Shown here piece by piece: positions 39,001 through 53,700 of a stretch of DNA of 64,000 bases. The stretch's first letter is position 1, and each line of letters begins with the position of its first letter. This DNA is from Cardinalis cardinalis (lineage: Eukaryota > Chordata > Aves > Passeriformes > Cardinalidae). The DNA lies in NCBI GenBank assembly GCA_014549065.1, contig JACDOX010000386.1:186001-250000 (forward strand). Reading direction: 5' to 3'. A program made the position numbers and the translations under genes. Under the pieces are notes generated by a model that was not told the origin of the DNA, searched no databases, and saw nothing but the letters and a program-made list of their open reading frames with translations.

Positions 39001-42000
39001 GGGTCTTAGAATGAAGGAGGGGAGGCAATAATAAAATCTACAGTGCAAAAATAAGACCAAATTGTATTTGTACTTGAACAGTTATTCCCAGATCTAATTC
39101 TTTTTCACTTCAATGAGGTTTAATTGTCTATTTTGAGAAGATTAGACATACACACACACTCCACACACATAAAACCAATAATTTCTCCACAGCAANAGAT
39201 TAAAACTATACCAGCTACATTTGGAAGACTATCAAGAGAAGTTATTTTTGCTCACTAGTGAATCTAGCCTTCTATGAATAAGTTTAAAAAATGGTATGAA
39301 ATTACTTTGTAAAGATTTGATGACTAGAACTTCACTCAATACTACATACTGCAGTGCTTTTGTATGAGGCATTATTAAAGTTAGTTTTGGTAATGTCAGA
39401 AGCAGAGAAGCTCTTTACCTCTTTCAGACTATTGGGACTGGCAGGAAATCCTTTTTCTCCAGAAAGTGTGGAATATTTCTTTTCCAGATTACAGAGATTT
39501 TCTTTTTCCTGTTAAAACCAGACATTTTATATTGAATAACAACAGCCAAGTAGTGAAAATAAATGTTAGCCATTTCCTTTACTATGTGAAGAAACACACT
39601 GGGATACAAGACTGAAACTACATAGCAGAGCTTCAGCTTCATCCTTTTAGAACAGAACTGAACAAAATTGGAGGTACAGAACAAAAAACAAATGAAATGC
39701 TTTATTTAACAACCACAGTCAAACCAAGTAAGTGCTCCTTCAGCATTTTGAAAATGATGATTCTGCTTAGTGAGCTAAACATGGTTTCTCTCATGATTAA
39801 AAGCAGAACATAAAATGGACATGAAGGGTTCGTGAGAGCTTCTTATTAACCAGATGTTAGCTGGTGAGAAGTAGCTCATCTCATGGCCTCACAGGGGCTA
39901 TTAAACCCAAAAATCTGAGGACTCTGTGCAGAGTCCCACTAGCCACAAAGGGAACACAGGCTTCCAGCTTTAGCATGTGGGCGGGTGCCTCTGCTTGAGT
40001 CCTTGGGAAAGAGGGCACCTCTAAAACACTCTTAATTATCAAATGCTAGTAGTGTTTCTCTTAAGAATACCTGCTGACTGACTGCAAAAGANTTTCTTTT
40101 TTTTTTAAAGGTGAATGTCTGTTCACGTTATTACCAACTTGCTATCTTCTGCACAACTAATGCTCTTCTTCTGCTCTACATTCTTTTATTCTATGAAATG
40201 CTCTTTTATTGCCAAAAATGTTTTAAAGACAAAAAATACTTACNCTTTGCAGCATCATTATTAAGTTGTTTTTCTCTTTTACAAAATGATCTTGTTCTCT
40301 TTGTGCTTGTTGGACAATATGATTGGCTTGTTTTTTGAGAGCAGAAACCTTTTCCTAATATAAGAAAATCACAATTTACATTATTNATTTTCAAATCTCA
40401 AGACAATCTGCAGCAAAGATCCTACTCAAAGTTCACTTATTCATATGCATGACTAAGCAGCAGGAAAATAAGTTTGTACAAGACAGCTCACTGCTCTGAA
40501 GGAGATAATTAAATAAGAATTAGACAGTAAAGAGAAAACTTATTCAAGAGACAAAAGAATAATTGCATGTATTCTTTGATAATATAGTGACAAGCATCCA
40601 TATACTGAACAGAACTGGTTTAGAGATCCAACCTGTGATTTCCGAAAGAAGTGGTATTAATTGATTGAGATAGCACCTTTCAAACTAATTTTTAAAATGA
40701 CTATATTTTCTTAATTTGGTGTTCTACTATTATTTTAACAAAACTATTTAACAGAAAAATCATTAACAAGCCTAAAATAACTGCAGTTTTGTCCAGAGAG
40801 TACAAATCTCCTTTCTTAAAGAGGAAAAAAAAAAACCACCAAAACTTTGGTACTTTTTTGGAGCAAATTAAGGGGTTTGATTTTCATATGAAATATGCAA
40901 ACAGGGCATGAAATGTTATTAATTTCTTTCTTCTTGGATAAGTGCATTATTTGATTTGTGTGGGATGTCACTGGGCCATTCTCTGCTTCAAAAACTCTTT
41001 CAAAGAGGAACATTTTGCATTATTTCTTGTAGATAGGCAGGTTGTAGATCCATTTCCTTGCCCTTATGCTCAACAACAAAGCACAAATTAATCGAGTGTT
41101 GGTGCTGTTACCTTTCTACTGACAATGCTGCGCTGATATTCAGCTACTTCATGCAAGAGCTGTTGTGTCAGATTTTCCTTCTCTTCATCTAACCTGCTTT
41201 CATGTTCAAGCTGCTGAAATTCTAAATCTTCAAAGTGTTTGCTTTCTATGTCCAGAATATCAGCATCCTTAAGGAAAAAAAGAAAAAGGTAATAAAAAAA
41301 CATAATAATGCTTTTGCTGACACCACAGTAGAGGTACTTACAAACAAACACAAACATCAACCTAAAATTATATTTATATATTTCCTACAACATGTCTCAC
41401 CAGGATCTCAATACTTTAAATGACCTTCTTGCATAATAAGAGAGTAAACAGGGCTTATTATTGTTTTGATGTTGCTTTCTCCATCACTCCTACTGTGCCT
41501 CTTGCTAAGAAGCATCTGCAGTGTGAGGGAGCTGTTTTGCAGCNCTCAGAGCAAGTGCAGCCTCCCGAGCCGGCTGGGCTCTGCTGTAGCCTGGCTGGGA
41601 CACCACCAAAGCCTGAACCGACCTGGTGAGGTTGNTATGCCAAACTCAGAGGACATCTGCTTTCCAACCAAAAAGGACAAAGTATTGCACCAGTAACCTA
41701 GAGAACTGCACATGGAATTAACTGCTGAAAATTGCTCTCTGTGCAATTAGGGACTCTAGTCATCCACCCTAGCCAATAGGTACAGACAGTNCTTCAGAAA
41801 ATGTATCAGCCCACTTTTTACGCATTCCCCTGAACTGATACTATGTGTTGTCAGAAAAAGAAGGTGTCGAATGCTGCAAAAATGAACCAAGAAATAAGAG
41901 CACACCTGTTTTCTGCTTAGGGATGATGAGATAAAAAAACATGGTTCTTTTCAGCACAAGAAATGAATGTTAATCTTCCCTCCTGCAACATCTGTGCATT

Positions 42001-44731
42001 CATAATATGAATTCCTGCTTACAAGTTTCAGAGTGCTGAAGAAAAGGGTGTATTCAATAATTGCAGCATTAGTAAATGGAAAGGCTCTCTAAAACAGACA
42101 CATGACTTGCTACACAAGAAAACCTACGTCCTGGAAGAATGCAAACTTGTTCCTTTTCTTATTTCAACCTAAGGCTAAGGTTAGTGGCTAAGATAAGCTA
42201 CTATTAAGACAGGTCTCTATAAAAGGAATTCAAAAGCAGATTCAGTGTACCAGCGAAAGACACAGGATGCAGACACTGAAGAATCCAAGTTCATACACGG
42301 AATACAAATATCTTCCCCTTACTCTCCAAAGACATGCTCTTCACTTGTAGGAGATAGTGAAGAGATCAAAAGCAAAGGTGTTGGGTAAAATTTACTGGAA
42401 AGCAGTTACCTACAATACAGAACTAGCCAGACATCTTCAGCATCCCCAAAAATACCAAAAGGCTTTGCCTGTGCCATGAAAGTCAGTAAATTTAGCCTAT
42501 TGTACACAACAGTAATTGCTACTGAGGCAATAGAACAGACTTCAGAGAAGGCAACTGATGATGAAAAAGCCAACTGGGGGCNTTTAAAATACACTTCCTG
42601 CCCAACAGGGAGAGTATATATGTGTTTCAGGTACAAGGAAGCAAGAATTTGTCATCTGCCCACTCCAACCCAAACTCCAGGCCCACCCTGCAGCCAACTG
42701 CTATACTGAAATTGGCTGCCCACTCCCCTGGGCAAAAATTACTGAAGCCCCAGAGACCCATCAGGGAATTTGTCTCCTTCCTGCCTTCCTCATTGTCAGT
42801 AAAGTAGCACAACTTAGCACGTTGCAGACTCAGGTATTTCACACGATGGTTTGAGTTGGAAGGGACCTTAAAGATCACTTCATTCCAAAGCCCTGCCATA
42901 GGCAGGGAACTTTACATTAGACCAAGTTGCTCAAAGTCCCATCCAAGTCCCTAACTTTTAACATTTTCACAGATGAGGAGCCAACAGGTTTTCTGGGCCA
43001 CCTGTTCCAGAGCTTTACCAACCTCCAAGTAAAAAATTTCTGCCTAAACTCTCTCTGAGTTTAATGTGATTGGGTTATCACTACCTGCTCTTTTAAAAGG
43101 TGCCTCTCCAATTTTGTAGAAGACCCCTCTAGGTACTGGAAGGAGCTGTAAGGACTCCCTGGAGCCTTCCTTTTCCTGGCTGANCGCAGCTCTCTCAGCC
43201 ATTCCCCACAAGAGCAATGCTCCAGCCATCTGGTCATCTTTGTGGCCTNCTTTGAGCCCACAGAGGTCCACGTCCTTTTGTTGCGAGCCCCATTTACGGG
43301 AAGATATTTTCTCTATTTTGGGTAAAATACTTACAATCATTTCATGACTGCTCTCACACTTTGAGATCAGTTTGAGAGCTACTGGGCACTAACTCAGTGA
43401 TAATTTTTACTGCATTGACCAAGCAGCCACAGCAAACTCCCATTACAACTGGCCTGGAACAATATGCAATAGAACTAACTGGACACAACCATACCCCTAC
43501 ATTTCAAGTTTTGTCCCACTTTCAAATCCAAAATCATTATTAAGACAACTTGNAAGGAACAAAAATNATTTAAAAAATAATTTAAAAAATAATTAACCAA
43601 ACAGATTTCCAAAAACCAAACAGAAGCATCTTGGTGATCAGTAGTGAAAAGAGATTTACTACCATCCCACAGCAACAAGACTGCAGCATCTCATGAATTA
43701 ATACATTCAAGCATGTGACTGCAGAGGAAAAGCTTCCCTTCCTTTTAATATGTATGAGACATTACATAATACTCTTCTTTTTTTTTAAAGATAACACACA
43801 AAAGTTTTAAGTGTCTCAAAACAAGCAAACTTTCCAGAGCAACTGAGAATTTAACATTGTTGTTTCCAAAGCTGGGCTTTTTTTTGCTCTTTGAAAAAAC
43901 GAAATAGAATTCTGTGAATAAAACAACATCTAAAGAGTATTTCCTGTAAAGCAGGAAAAGCCCTTTTTCATTATTGCTATTACAGCCTTTATTCCTGATA
44001 CAAACACTCAAGACAGAAAAAAAGATTCAACCTTTAGACAGCCTCTTGAGCATCCATACTGATGCTTCTAAAATTATTTTCCCCACCTACTAAAGCTAAC
44101 TATATGTGCTCTATAACCTACTTAAGGCTAATGAATATTAAGACTTTTTCACAGAAACTAAGGGTGCTTTCACTGCCAANATTCTATTTATTTTGCTTAC
44201 AAATAATACAAACTAAAATCAAGTTGCAATTAAACTTTATGAAAAGTTTATTTATACCAGTGTGACGCTGTTGAAAATATAGAACAAAATAAAGCTATTT
44301 TAGCAAGTGGTAAAATCTTCAAAATTAATTTTTCAAACTACAGTTAAGGCTAACAGCTAAGTTATATATTGAGAAAAAAGAAGTTATCCATAGCTTCACT
44401 GAGATGGTAATTTACTGGCCAATTCCCGTCTTTGCTAACACAGGTAAAGAATGATGTTCCACCATTCATCTAAACATCACAACAGTTTCTACATCACCCA
44501 GCAGGCCTAAAGGCTAATTACAGGCAAGTGATGCAAAGCTTTAGAAACATTCAACACCAAATGATTCTAATCCACACATTTGCATGTTACTTGTTTGCAA
44601 TCATGCACATTATCTATTACAAGCATTCCACAAAAAACCCGCAAGCCATAACCCTCATGACTGTTACAATTCTAAGTTGCAAATATGTTCAGACACTGAT
44701 TACTTGAAAGAGAAAATGTTACACTTAGCTA

Positions 44732-44798
<67 letters not shown>

Positions 44799-47700
44799 AA
44801 AAGAGAATTAAAAATCCACAAAATTGAAAAAAAATAGTGCAATCTTGAAACTTGCTACTGACCCTCTTCAGCTGCTGCTGTAACTGTTCCCTCATGGACT
44901 CAGGGCAATTATCAAGCTGCGTCTTCTGCTCGGAGTAAAGCTCCTGAAGCCTCTCTAGTTTTTCCCTCTCAGCATCAAGTTTTAACTTTTCCTGAAGCAT
45001 GAACCAGAAAATAAAGACAATTACCTTCACACCCAAGCAGTTGTTAGTGATTATGACAATGTGTGGCAAAACCTTACTAAACAGTTGAACAATGCAGGTC
45101 AGAGACAGAAATCTTGTTAGTTGAAATGCAGTGGTAGGATGCAAAAGAATCAACATTCATCATTTTAGCGGGGGTGATTATTTCTCTCCCTCATCACTGT
45201 GCTTTGGACCTGTGCCTGGATGATGCTGTTAAAGCCCCCCTGCCCAAACATTTGTCTCACCTAATGTAAGAAAAAACATAAATAAGGGAACTGTAGCCAT
45301 GTCAGTGAGGTACTGATGAAGCTGAGAAAGAGTAGCTTTTAGAAAGCAAAGTAGATGGAAAATGACTGTAGTTTGGTAGTGAGAGAGAAATGGAGTTTCC
45401 TAGGAGAATCAATTTCATACCTGTGTGGCTCTGTACAGATAAATACATTTAGCAAACAGTGAAAAGCCACAATGAGACAGAGCATTATAAAGAAATAACT
45501 CTCGGCCAGGAAATCCTGTTGTAGCAGAAACACCAAGTGATCCAGCACATTTGCTTCAGGATATAGGAACTGCAACCTGTCCATGGGGATCACAGGGGAC
45601 AGCTTTCCTGGTCTCCTTCAACTAGTTCAACTTTCCTTTTGTTCCACTCAATCAGCAGTACTCAGAACACTGCTTCTCACCCTCCAAAGCCTTTGGCCTT
45701 TTAATCTTTGTAATCAAATACTACATGATTTACTGTGCAACACTGCTCCAAAGACAGGCTGCACATCACTTGGCTGTAGACTGTTATTTATCTATGGACC
45801 AAAGTTTGGGAACCAATAAATCTGAGCACAGAGCATTTCTTCAATGTCTTTCACTGGCTGACATGGCAGATGCGTTTTCTCAAATTAAGCAATTAATAAC
45901 TGGAAAAAACAATTTATGCCTGATATGCCAGGCATAAATAATCAAGTAAGTCCCTGAAGCCAGGCTCTCCGCTATCTTCTAGCATCGCACCTGTAGAGCT
46001 NTCTTTTCCTACTTCTTGTTCTGTGGTAATGCATCTCCTTCCAGATGGTCTCTAGCTCTCCTTAATACTCAAAAATTAGTAATATTCTGATTACTCCAAG
46101 AACAGTTGAGTTCTGTCACAGCATATACTCATTTCCACTCTTTCCAGTTCCAACTATTATTTAATTTTGAAATCAAGTGTGTGGTACAGCAGGTACTGTA
46201 TGATTGGACATTGCATCANCCTTTGCCATAGAGAAGGAATGTCTTTCAGTACACAGCACTTGCCATTTCAAACTGTGGGGAAACTTCCTCTTTGCTATGC
46301 CTGACATGTTTCTCAAACCCTCATGCATGGCAGAGGCATAGTAATAAACATGTATTAACTGCCTGCTTTCTTTATGGTTTTATGGTTTTATCTCTGAGTG
46401 GGACCAGGAGCTGGGATTCAGTTCTCCCAGTATATAAAAACAACAGGAAGAATTTTTATACAAGTCCAATATCAACCAGAGTCCCAGCTCCATTATGTTC
46501 ATTTACACGTGCAGCTTCTCAGTTCATACAATCAGATGAATATTATGCTGAACACAAGTACATTTTATTAAGCTTGTGAAAATAGCAACTGAGCCAGCAT
46601 ATTTTATGACCTGAACTTCCTGTAGTAGCCTCTGTCTTAGAACAGCAGCAGCAGGCATCAGAAATANAGAGGATGTAGCACAAGGGAGCTGCACAATGAG
46701 GGAGAAGCATGCAACTCCTGTGATGTCACTTCCAGACTGCTGTTCCCAAGAAGCCCCNTTTGCTGAATCATCCTTACTTCCAATACAGAAGGAAAGCTAT
46801 GAATAAACTGGTAGTTCCCCTCCTCACAAACTTGGTTGTCCATTTAACATTCAGCCCACAGTCTTCCACCTTGTTTCACACTTGCCTTTTCTGCCCACCT
46901 AGCCATCCAAAGCAGCAAGGACTTCTCTGAACTTAGCTGCAGTGCCTCTGAAGCTATAAATAGCTCTCTAAATGTCTATGCACTGCTATAAGCATGCTCA
47001 TTCATCAACAAGCAAGTCAAACCTCGAGTGTGAGGAGACATCATCAAGGATAAAACTCCCTGAGAATCCTGCCGGAGATACTGTTACATGCCTCAAGAAA
47101 TTAGAAATGTATTCCTTTGAGATTGAAAGCGATACTCATCTGATCTATTTATAGCATAGGAAGTGCTAATATTCCACCAAACTGGCTCCTTTCAAAATGT
47201 GCAGTCTTAACAGGAAATATCACTTTCAGCAATGAGAGGCATTACATGTTTTGCAGCCATGGAGTTAAGTTTGCTGATGTCTCAGGCTGTGCACTGGTGA
47301 AGTCCATTTGATTTACAAAAAGTATTTAAATAAGAATGAGAAGAGAGAAGTGAATGAGAATTTTTTCGTACAGTGTTTTCTATAAGTGAATCAAGACAAG
47401 TTCTTCTAGAAGGTGAAAGACTTGTGACCTTGCAAGCCAAGTGTAAGATGCAGCTGAGGCAGGTCTGTGGCTGACTCCACATATGTGCTCCAGAGCAACT
47501 GGCAGAACAGCTGAGAACAGAACCCATGCTCCTGCTGCTCATGCTCATTTAACTGCAGGAGCTGGGACTTGGTTAATACCTCTCTGCAGAAAGCCCCAGT
47601 GTGGATGCCAGAGGCACATCAGCCGTAGTCTGGCTGAATTCCTAACATCCTATTTCCAGAGAAAACAAGAGCAACATCTGATTTTAGCCTACTGCCCAGC

Positions 47701-50700
47701 TTGGCCTATGGTCTGCCTCTACATGAACGTTATGAACAGATGTGGGGTCAGCTCAAATACAAAGCAGGACTGACTTGGGGTTTGATCATGCTTGGGGCAA
47801 TGCTTGGATTAGTTTTGGAGGACTTCTGGGAATTGTGGAGGATAGCAGTAAAAAGAATTGACNTGTGGCACTGGCCCCAAAGGCAGCGATGGGATGTCAG
47901 CAGAGGATACACAGTATGAACACCAACCATAAGTGATCAACACAGGTCTGAAAAGGAAACCAATCTTTTAGATCTGGTAAAATTGATTTTAGGGCAAAGA
48001 AAGAACAAAAAAACCCAAACTATATATACACAACACATCTCATAGATGATCATGACAGAGAGGAGAGAAAAGGATGGTATTAAAGGCAATCATAGCCCCT
48101 ACAGGAATGGGAACAGGAAGAAGGAGAAACAAAATTGCTCCAGTGCAGTCTCCAGTGGTTGAAGATGCCCTATACCTGATCAGTGCTGCTACTTTAAGCC
48201 TTAGTGGTTTTCCACACCCTTTCTGCAGAGCTGCTGCTTTTCAATTTGTCTTCCATCCCAGTCTGCTATTGCATGCAGGCTGGCTGGGTAAAATTGTAGA
48301 CCAACATGTGGCTGCATGGACATATTCCCTGTGAACCAACCTTTCTGCATAAACTCATGGAAACGCTGAAGAAATTAAAGTAAATTGGATGAAATAGAGA
48401 AAACTTCTTGAAAATCTAGCTAAAAACTGGGCAAAAACTCCCTAAACAAGTAAGAACGCTATCATTTTACCAGCTCACTGTGATATGCATTGTATGGCTA
48501 GGTGATTTGGGCTTACTTACTAATGTTCCAAATCTCCCTGTCCTCCAAAATAACACAAAAGCCCCCAAGACCCCCCAAAACAAACAAAAAAAAAATCCCC
48601 CTCCAAACCCCAAGGTATGTGTTAATTTCAGAAATAAATTGTAAAGAAGCCTACAAGGCAAATGAAAGAAAAATCCCAACAAGCAGAATGATTCACTTCT
48701 AATACTTACATGGTCTAGTCTGAAATATTCCAGGATCTTCCTCAGTCCAACTCACCTATAAATCATCATGTTTTAAGGTAGCAACCTCTCATAAACCACA
48801 CTAGACTTCAGACATGCACATTCAGTCCTTCTCAGTATGGAATCAGCTAGTCTCACAAGTCTCACAGGTTTCTGAGAAATGTAATTACATAAAACTGACC
48901 AGAAAACCCCACTGAAATAAAACAGTGCCTCCTGTGCAAACAGTATGTGCTCCTTTTCTGTATTTTCTGACCACTCTTTCTTGCATTCCTCCATCTCTTT
49001 AAGGATAGATGCATGAAACTTGCCCCAATTTTATTCTTTGTCACTAAATTCCAGTCAGTTTCATGACAAAAGCTATGAAGAGAAGAAAATAACAGGTATG
49101 CCAGGCATATGAAAAGGAGCATAAGAGGCAGGTTTATAAGACAGAAGAAGGTGGTTCATAATAGTTNTTTTTAATTTTTTTTCTATATGAATGGTAACTA
49201 ACTTATTACATACTGCCCAGCTCAGCTCCCTCTTGAGCAAGCTGTGCTCAAAGTAATTTTGTCAAGATCCATAACTAAGCTGTTTTCCAGAGAGCTTCAA
49301 GCTGTATCTGTCAAATTGGGTTAGTAAGGACTTATCAGAGCTCTCTCTGCATAAATGGAACTTGTGATTAATAGCCTAATAGCTGATATTCATATATGTA
49401 GGTCATCATCTTTTTCTGTAGAGAAGAAAGGAAGAAGAAAGGAAGAAGAAAGGAAGAAGAAAGGAAGAAGAAAGGAAGAAGAAAGGAAGAAGAAAGGAAG
49501 AAGAAAGGAAGCTGTTCTCAAGAAAGCCAGACAAGGAGGCAAAGTTAGACTTTTCTCCATATTGCTAGCATGGTTTCCAGCACAGCTGAAAGCACAGGCC
49601 ATGTGAAACAGCTCTGGAAGCAGCTACTCCAGCCAGGACAACTGAGTCCTGACAGCACTTGTAGGTTGTAGACAGGCCAGGTACCACATGAGAACTATCC
49701 CAAGTGCAGCAGGGATGCTGAAAGGTTCTATCATCTTTTTGAAACAGCAATCACCCATAGCTCTGATTTTCAAAACCCAAGAAAACCAATACAAAGTGCT
49801 TCACTCCTTCTGATGTGTGTGGTGGCATAATCACAAAGGCAAGGGAAAAGCTTCCAACTACCCTGAGGGTGTGCATTGTCTTCCCCACTCGTTCATTTGT
49901 CCTCTTCCCCCATTAGTCCTGCCTCACGATCTGAGAGGGTTGAGCATGGGACTCGGATGAGACCAGCATGCAGCTTAACGCATAATGTACAAAGCCACTC
50001 ACAAAATACATCCCTGGTTTACAAGCAAGGGGCTGGGACACAGAGATATTGCACCACAGCAAAGAGCACACTGACAGCCTAATCCTGAACTCATTCCTGC
50101 CTTCTGACTTCCANTATGTTTTCCAGTCAATTCTTTTGCCTTGCAAGGACTAAAAATTGTGGCTTTAATACTCTGAAAAAGTTGGCAAAACTTTGTGTCA
50201 TCATCTAAATGAAACGTGCACAGGGCATTTAAAAAAAAATCCTAAATAGTTAAGTAGAAGGTAGTACAAGAGCTTCTAAAACAGTTCATTTCAAGTACAT
50301 AACATAGCCAAAAAATTAGATTGTAGTTTATTGTCTCTCTTTTTAAGAATTTCACAGGTTTTTCAAANAGGTGTACGGGTAAGGATAAGACTCAAGAAGG
50401 CAGGAGTTTCCTGTCAAACAGGTGCCAAGATCAGTGNCAAATTCCATGAGATGCTCAAGCTGCTCCAGAGACAAATGCCATCATATACAGCATTAATGCC
50501 CCCACCATCAAATGAACTCTCCCTCTCACCTCCAGATAACGAACATCATGTGGTGTATTCAGATATCACTCCCTTACCCTGGCAGAAATGTAACCACTAT
50601 TCAAGATATGGGACCCCAACAGCTGCTTGCCTTGAAGCTCCACCAAAAACCAAGACCCCAGCTATCAGGAGGAGNGAAATACTAAGGCAACTAGGCAACT

Positions 50701-53700
50701 AATAGAAACTGTGACCAACCAGTGGACACTGGGACACTTGTTTTAGCAAGACATAACACAAAAAGTACCATTAGCAGAGTGGAAACTCCNGGTCAAAACC
50801 CAAGCCTTAATTCTGCCCTAAGTATCAAATTATTTCAGCAAAAGGGACTACATATCACCTCCACCTGAGCCCCCTTTTTGTGGGTGGGGGTTGATTCTGT
50901 ATTACTACAGAGCCAAGATATTGACTATCATGCAGCAGATCTGCATTGCTTGAACTTCAACATAGATACAATAATCAAGCTTTAAAAAATGCTACTGTTT
51001 CAAGCCAGCCAGAACTTTTATTTCTTGACAGGATCAATGCCATCTGTTTTGCTGGCTGACACTACTTTCCCCAGAACACTTCAGCTGTCACTTTATACTT
51101 TACTCCCTTTGTAGAAGCCCATCTCCCATTTCTATTTTCAACTTTCACTTTTATGCAAGTGACATATTCCCAAAAAAAAAAAACCAAACTCAACTGTGAG
51201 TGTATTCCTGCAAAGATAATTTCAGTATTAACAGCTAGACATCTAGAGCACACACTCACAACTGGGTTTCCTTGTTTGTTTAAAACAAAGAGGAACAAAA
51301 GAAAACACAACTATAATTTTGTAGCTGATCTGACTAGTGCCATGCCTCATACTGAAAAAAAAATGTTTTGAGTGAACTTGACTTTTAAACAAAAAGTGCT
51401 TTTTATAGGCTGCTTTCCATGTTTCATTTCACCTGAAAATTTAAACTAGACCTGTCATTTGCTACCTACACACTAACAGGTGGCTACAAGGAAATTTAAA
51501 TTTTGTCCAGATTTTACAATAACTTCCCTTAGTTTAACTGAACTTTCAAGCTACTGGAAAGCCAATATAAAAGATCTCTTGAATTTCTGAACATGTTATT
51601 TATTACCGCCTACCAACCAAAACTTCCAGCAGCATTCTTTTGAAGGGCATCTGGTTGCACACCCTGTNTGCTGATACCCACTTTAAACTCATCATTCTGC
51701 TAAAATCAAGTATGAAATATGTCCCANAGGCAACTTAAAATGTGACCACAGGCAACACTGAAAGCTGAAGGATCAGTGAGGGGTACACAAGCACAAAGAA
51801 AAGTGCAGACAGGGAAGTTTAGGGAGGTTCAAACTCAAACTGGATGTGCACTGTCTTCCCACAGAATGGAGATGTGGGAGCACCGTTCTCCTTTTCAGAC
51901 ACAAGCTTGATAAGCAGAGCCAAAAAACAGCAGCCAGGTTCCTGACAGGGCAGGCAGAAATTGAGGACAGAAATCTCAGAATTGCAAGCTATAAAATGTG
52001 AATTGAATGGGAACTGTGGACATGCTAAAACATGCAGCTTTTCTAAGCAAAAAATGCAGAAGACTTACAGATATTTCTGGAAAGCTTAAGAAAAGAAGAA
52101 AGACTAGCTAGAGCAATTCCACAAGTGACAGGTCTAAATTATGAGGTAGAGGATGAAATTTTAAAAGGAAACAATGCTGGTTGAAATCCCTGGAAAAACT
52201 TCCTCACCTTGAGGTATTATTGGCCGTGGCAGATCCCCTATGGAGAGGGAATTGCATGTCTGAAGAGGCCAGCAAAGAGCCTGCTGGAGGGAACCAGCAC
52301 TCCCTGCCTTGAGTGATGCAACTTCATCTTGCAGGCCCTTTCCATTTCTGCACTTAAAATCTTATACTGCTATCTTATTTTGGAAATATGTGCCTATCTA
52401 TTTCTTGTGTAGCTGAGAGCAATTAAGTATGTGACTGTATATCAAAACCNATTAATTTCTGAGACTTAATTAAAGAGGGAATAGTCTTCAGTACTTAAAT
52501 CGTCAGTCAGCAAACAAAACAATATAATGACTTTTAAATTACATACTTGATGGATGTCTTNTATTATGTATTCTATATGATATTAGATAAAAACTGCACC
52601 CTTTTTCATTTTGCTCCTTTGCTAAGAAAATAATTTCTTTTTTCCCCTCCAAATTATATAAAGGAGGGAACAGTTCAATTAATACTGTTCTTTTAAACAA
52701 CAGGTAACCCAAGTACAAGCCCTATATGGGGTGTTTTTACTAATAAAAGTATCTTCAAGTAGGTCAGGTCTTTCTATTTTAGCTTACTATATTTTGCTTG
52801 TCAATCATACCTTGGAAAACAATACTGTGAAAGGGAAATGATGGTGAANCAATAAATTTTTCTTCCATATTTATGAAGCAAACTTACTTACAGGCAGTGT
52901 TTCATCAAATAAGCTCCATTAATATTAACCATATAAAAATATTTTGAAAAGCAAGGGTAACAGAGAACACAGCAGGCTACCTTTGTCTTTTCACCAATAA
53001 CATTTCTCTCCAGTTCAGCTATTTTCCTGTTTAGATGATCCAATATTTCCTTTTCTTTCAGCAGCTCTGTTGTTTCAGATTTCTGCTCCCCATCCAAAAG
53101 GGCACATTCCATATCCAACTAGGAACACAAAACATCTTTCAGAAGCAGTCCAGATTCAGAAGAAATCTTGATACACATTATTTTCAGGGAGGAGGGGAAT
53201 GAGTTGGTTCACAANAGAGAAATAGTTTTTAAAAAGGAGAGGGTAAAAAATAACCCCGTAAGTTTTTCTGCCACAAAAGTTAAAAAGAGGTCACAAATTT
53301 GAGAAGTAAAATTGTAAAACAAAATAGTGCAAAATAAAGTCCAAACCAACTTTAGCTTGAAGATTCTTTTTTCCAAAATTTTTTGTTTTCTAACTCTTCT
53401 CTGTGCTATCTCCTGTTATGATACTGTCTCTGTGCCCAGGCTCCGTAGGAAAACCTTCTGGAACAGCTATTTCTTTCCCTTTGCTGATAATTGAAGCAGG
53501 CAGANCCCAAATGCCTGGCTAGCTTAGTCTGCAACTGTGAGATTCCAGAACTCAACAGGGTGCCAACCAACCCTTGCCACTGTAAAGCCAAGGAGGATTG
53601 AAAGGAAGTTGTCTCACTTCCTTTTTCTTATAACAGTCACAGGAGATACCACCATAAAACTCCCGAGTGACTCAAGGTATTTGGATTAACTGAGTGGCCA

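Larger units (their letters stand above)
41268..44862 (-). other. PHLDB2: PHLDB2 intron with CR1 and long poly(A) run
   Basis: 3.6-kb intron holding a CR1 copy (42836-43330) and the A64 run (44733-44796). No other exon seen. Confidence 0.65.

Noticed and set aside
47701..47919. 72-codon plus-strand frame rich in Trp and Leu
   Set aside because: I considered a small membrane protein or a retrogene, but it has no homologue I recognise and ends by ordinary stops without a poly(A) tail or flanking repeats.
50331..50702. 123-codon plus-strand frame with protein-like wording
   Set aside because: It contains Ns, has no recognised domain and no credible promoter or splice context; other random frames in this window reach a similar length.
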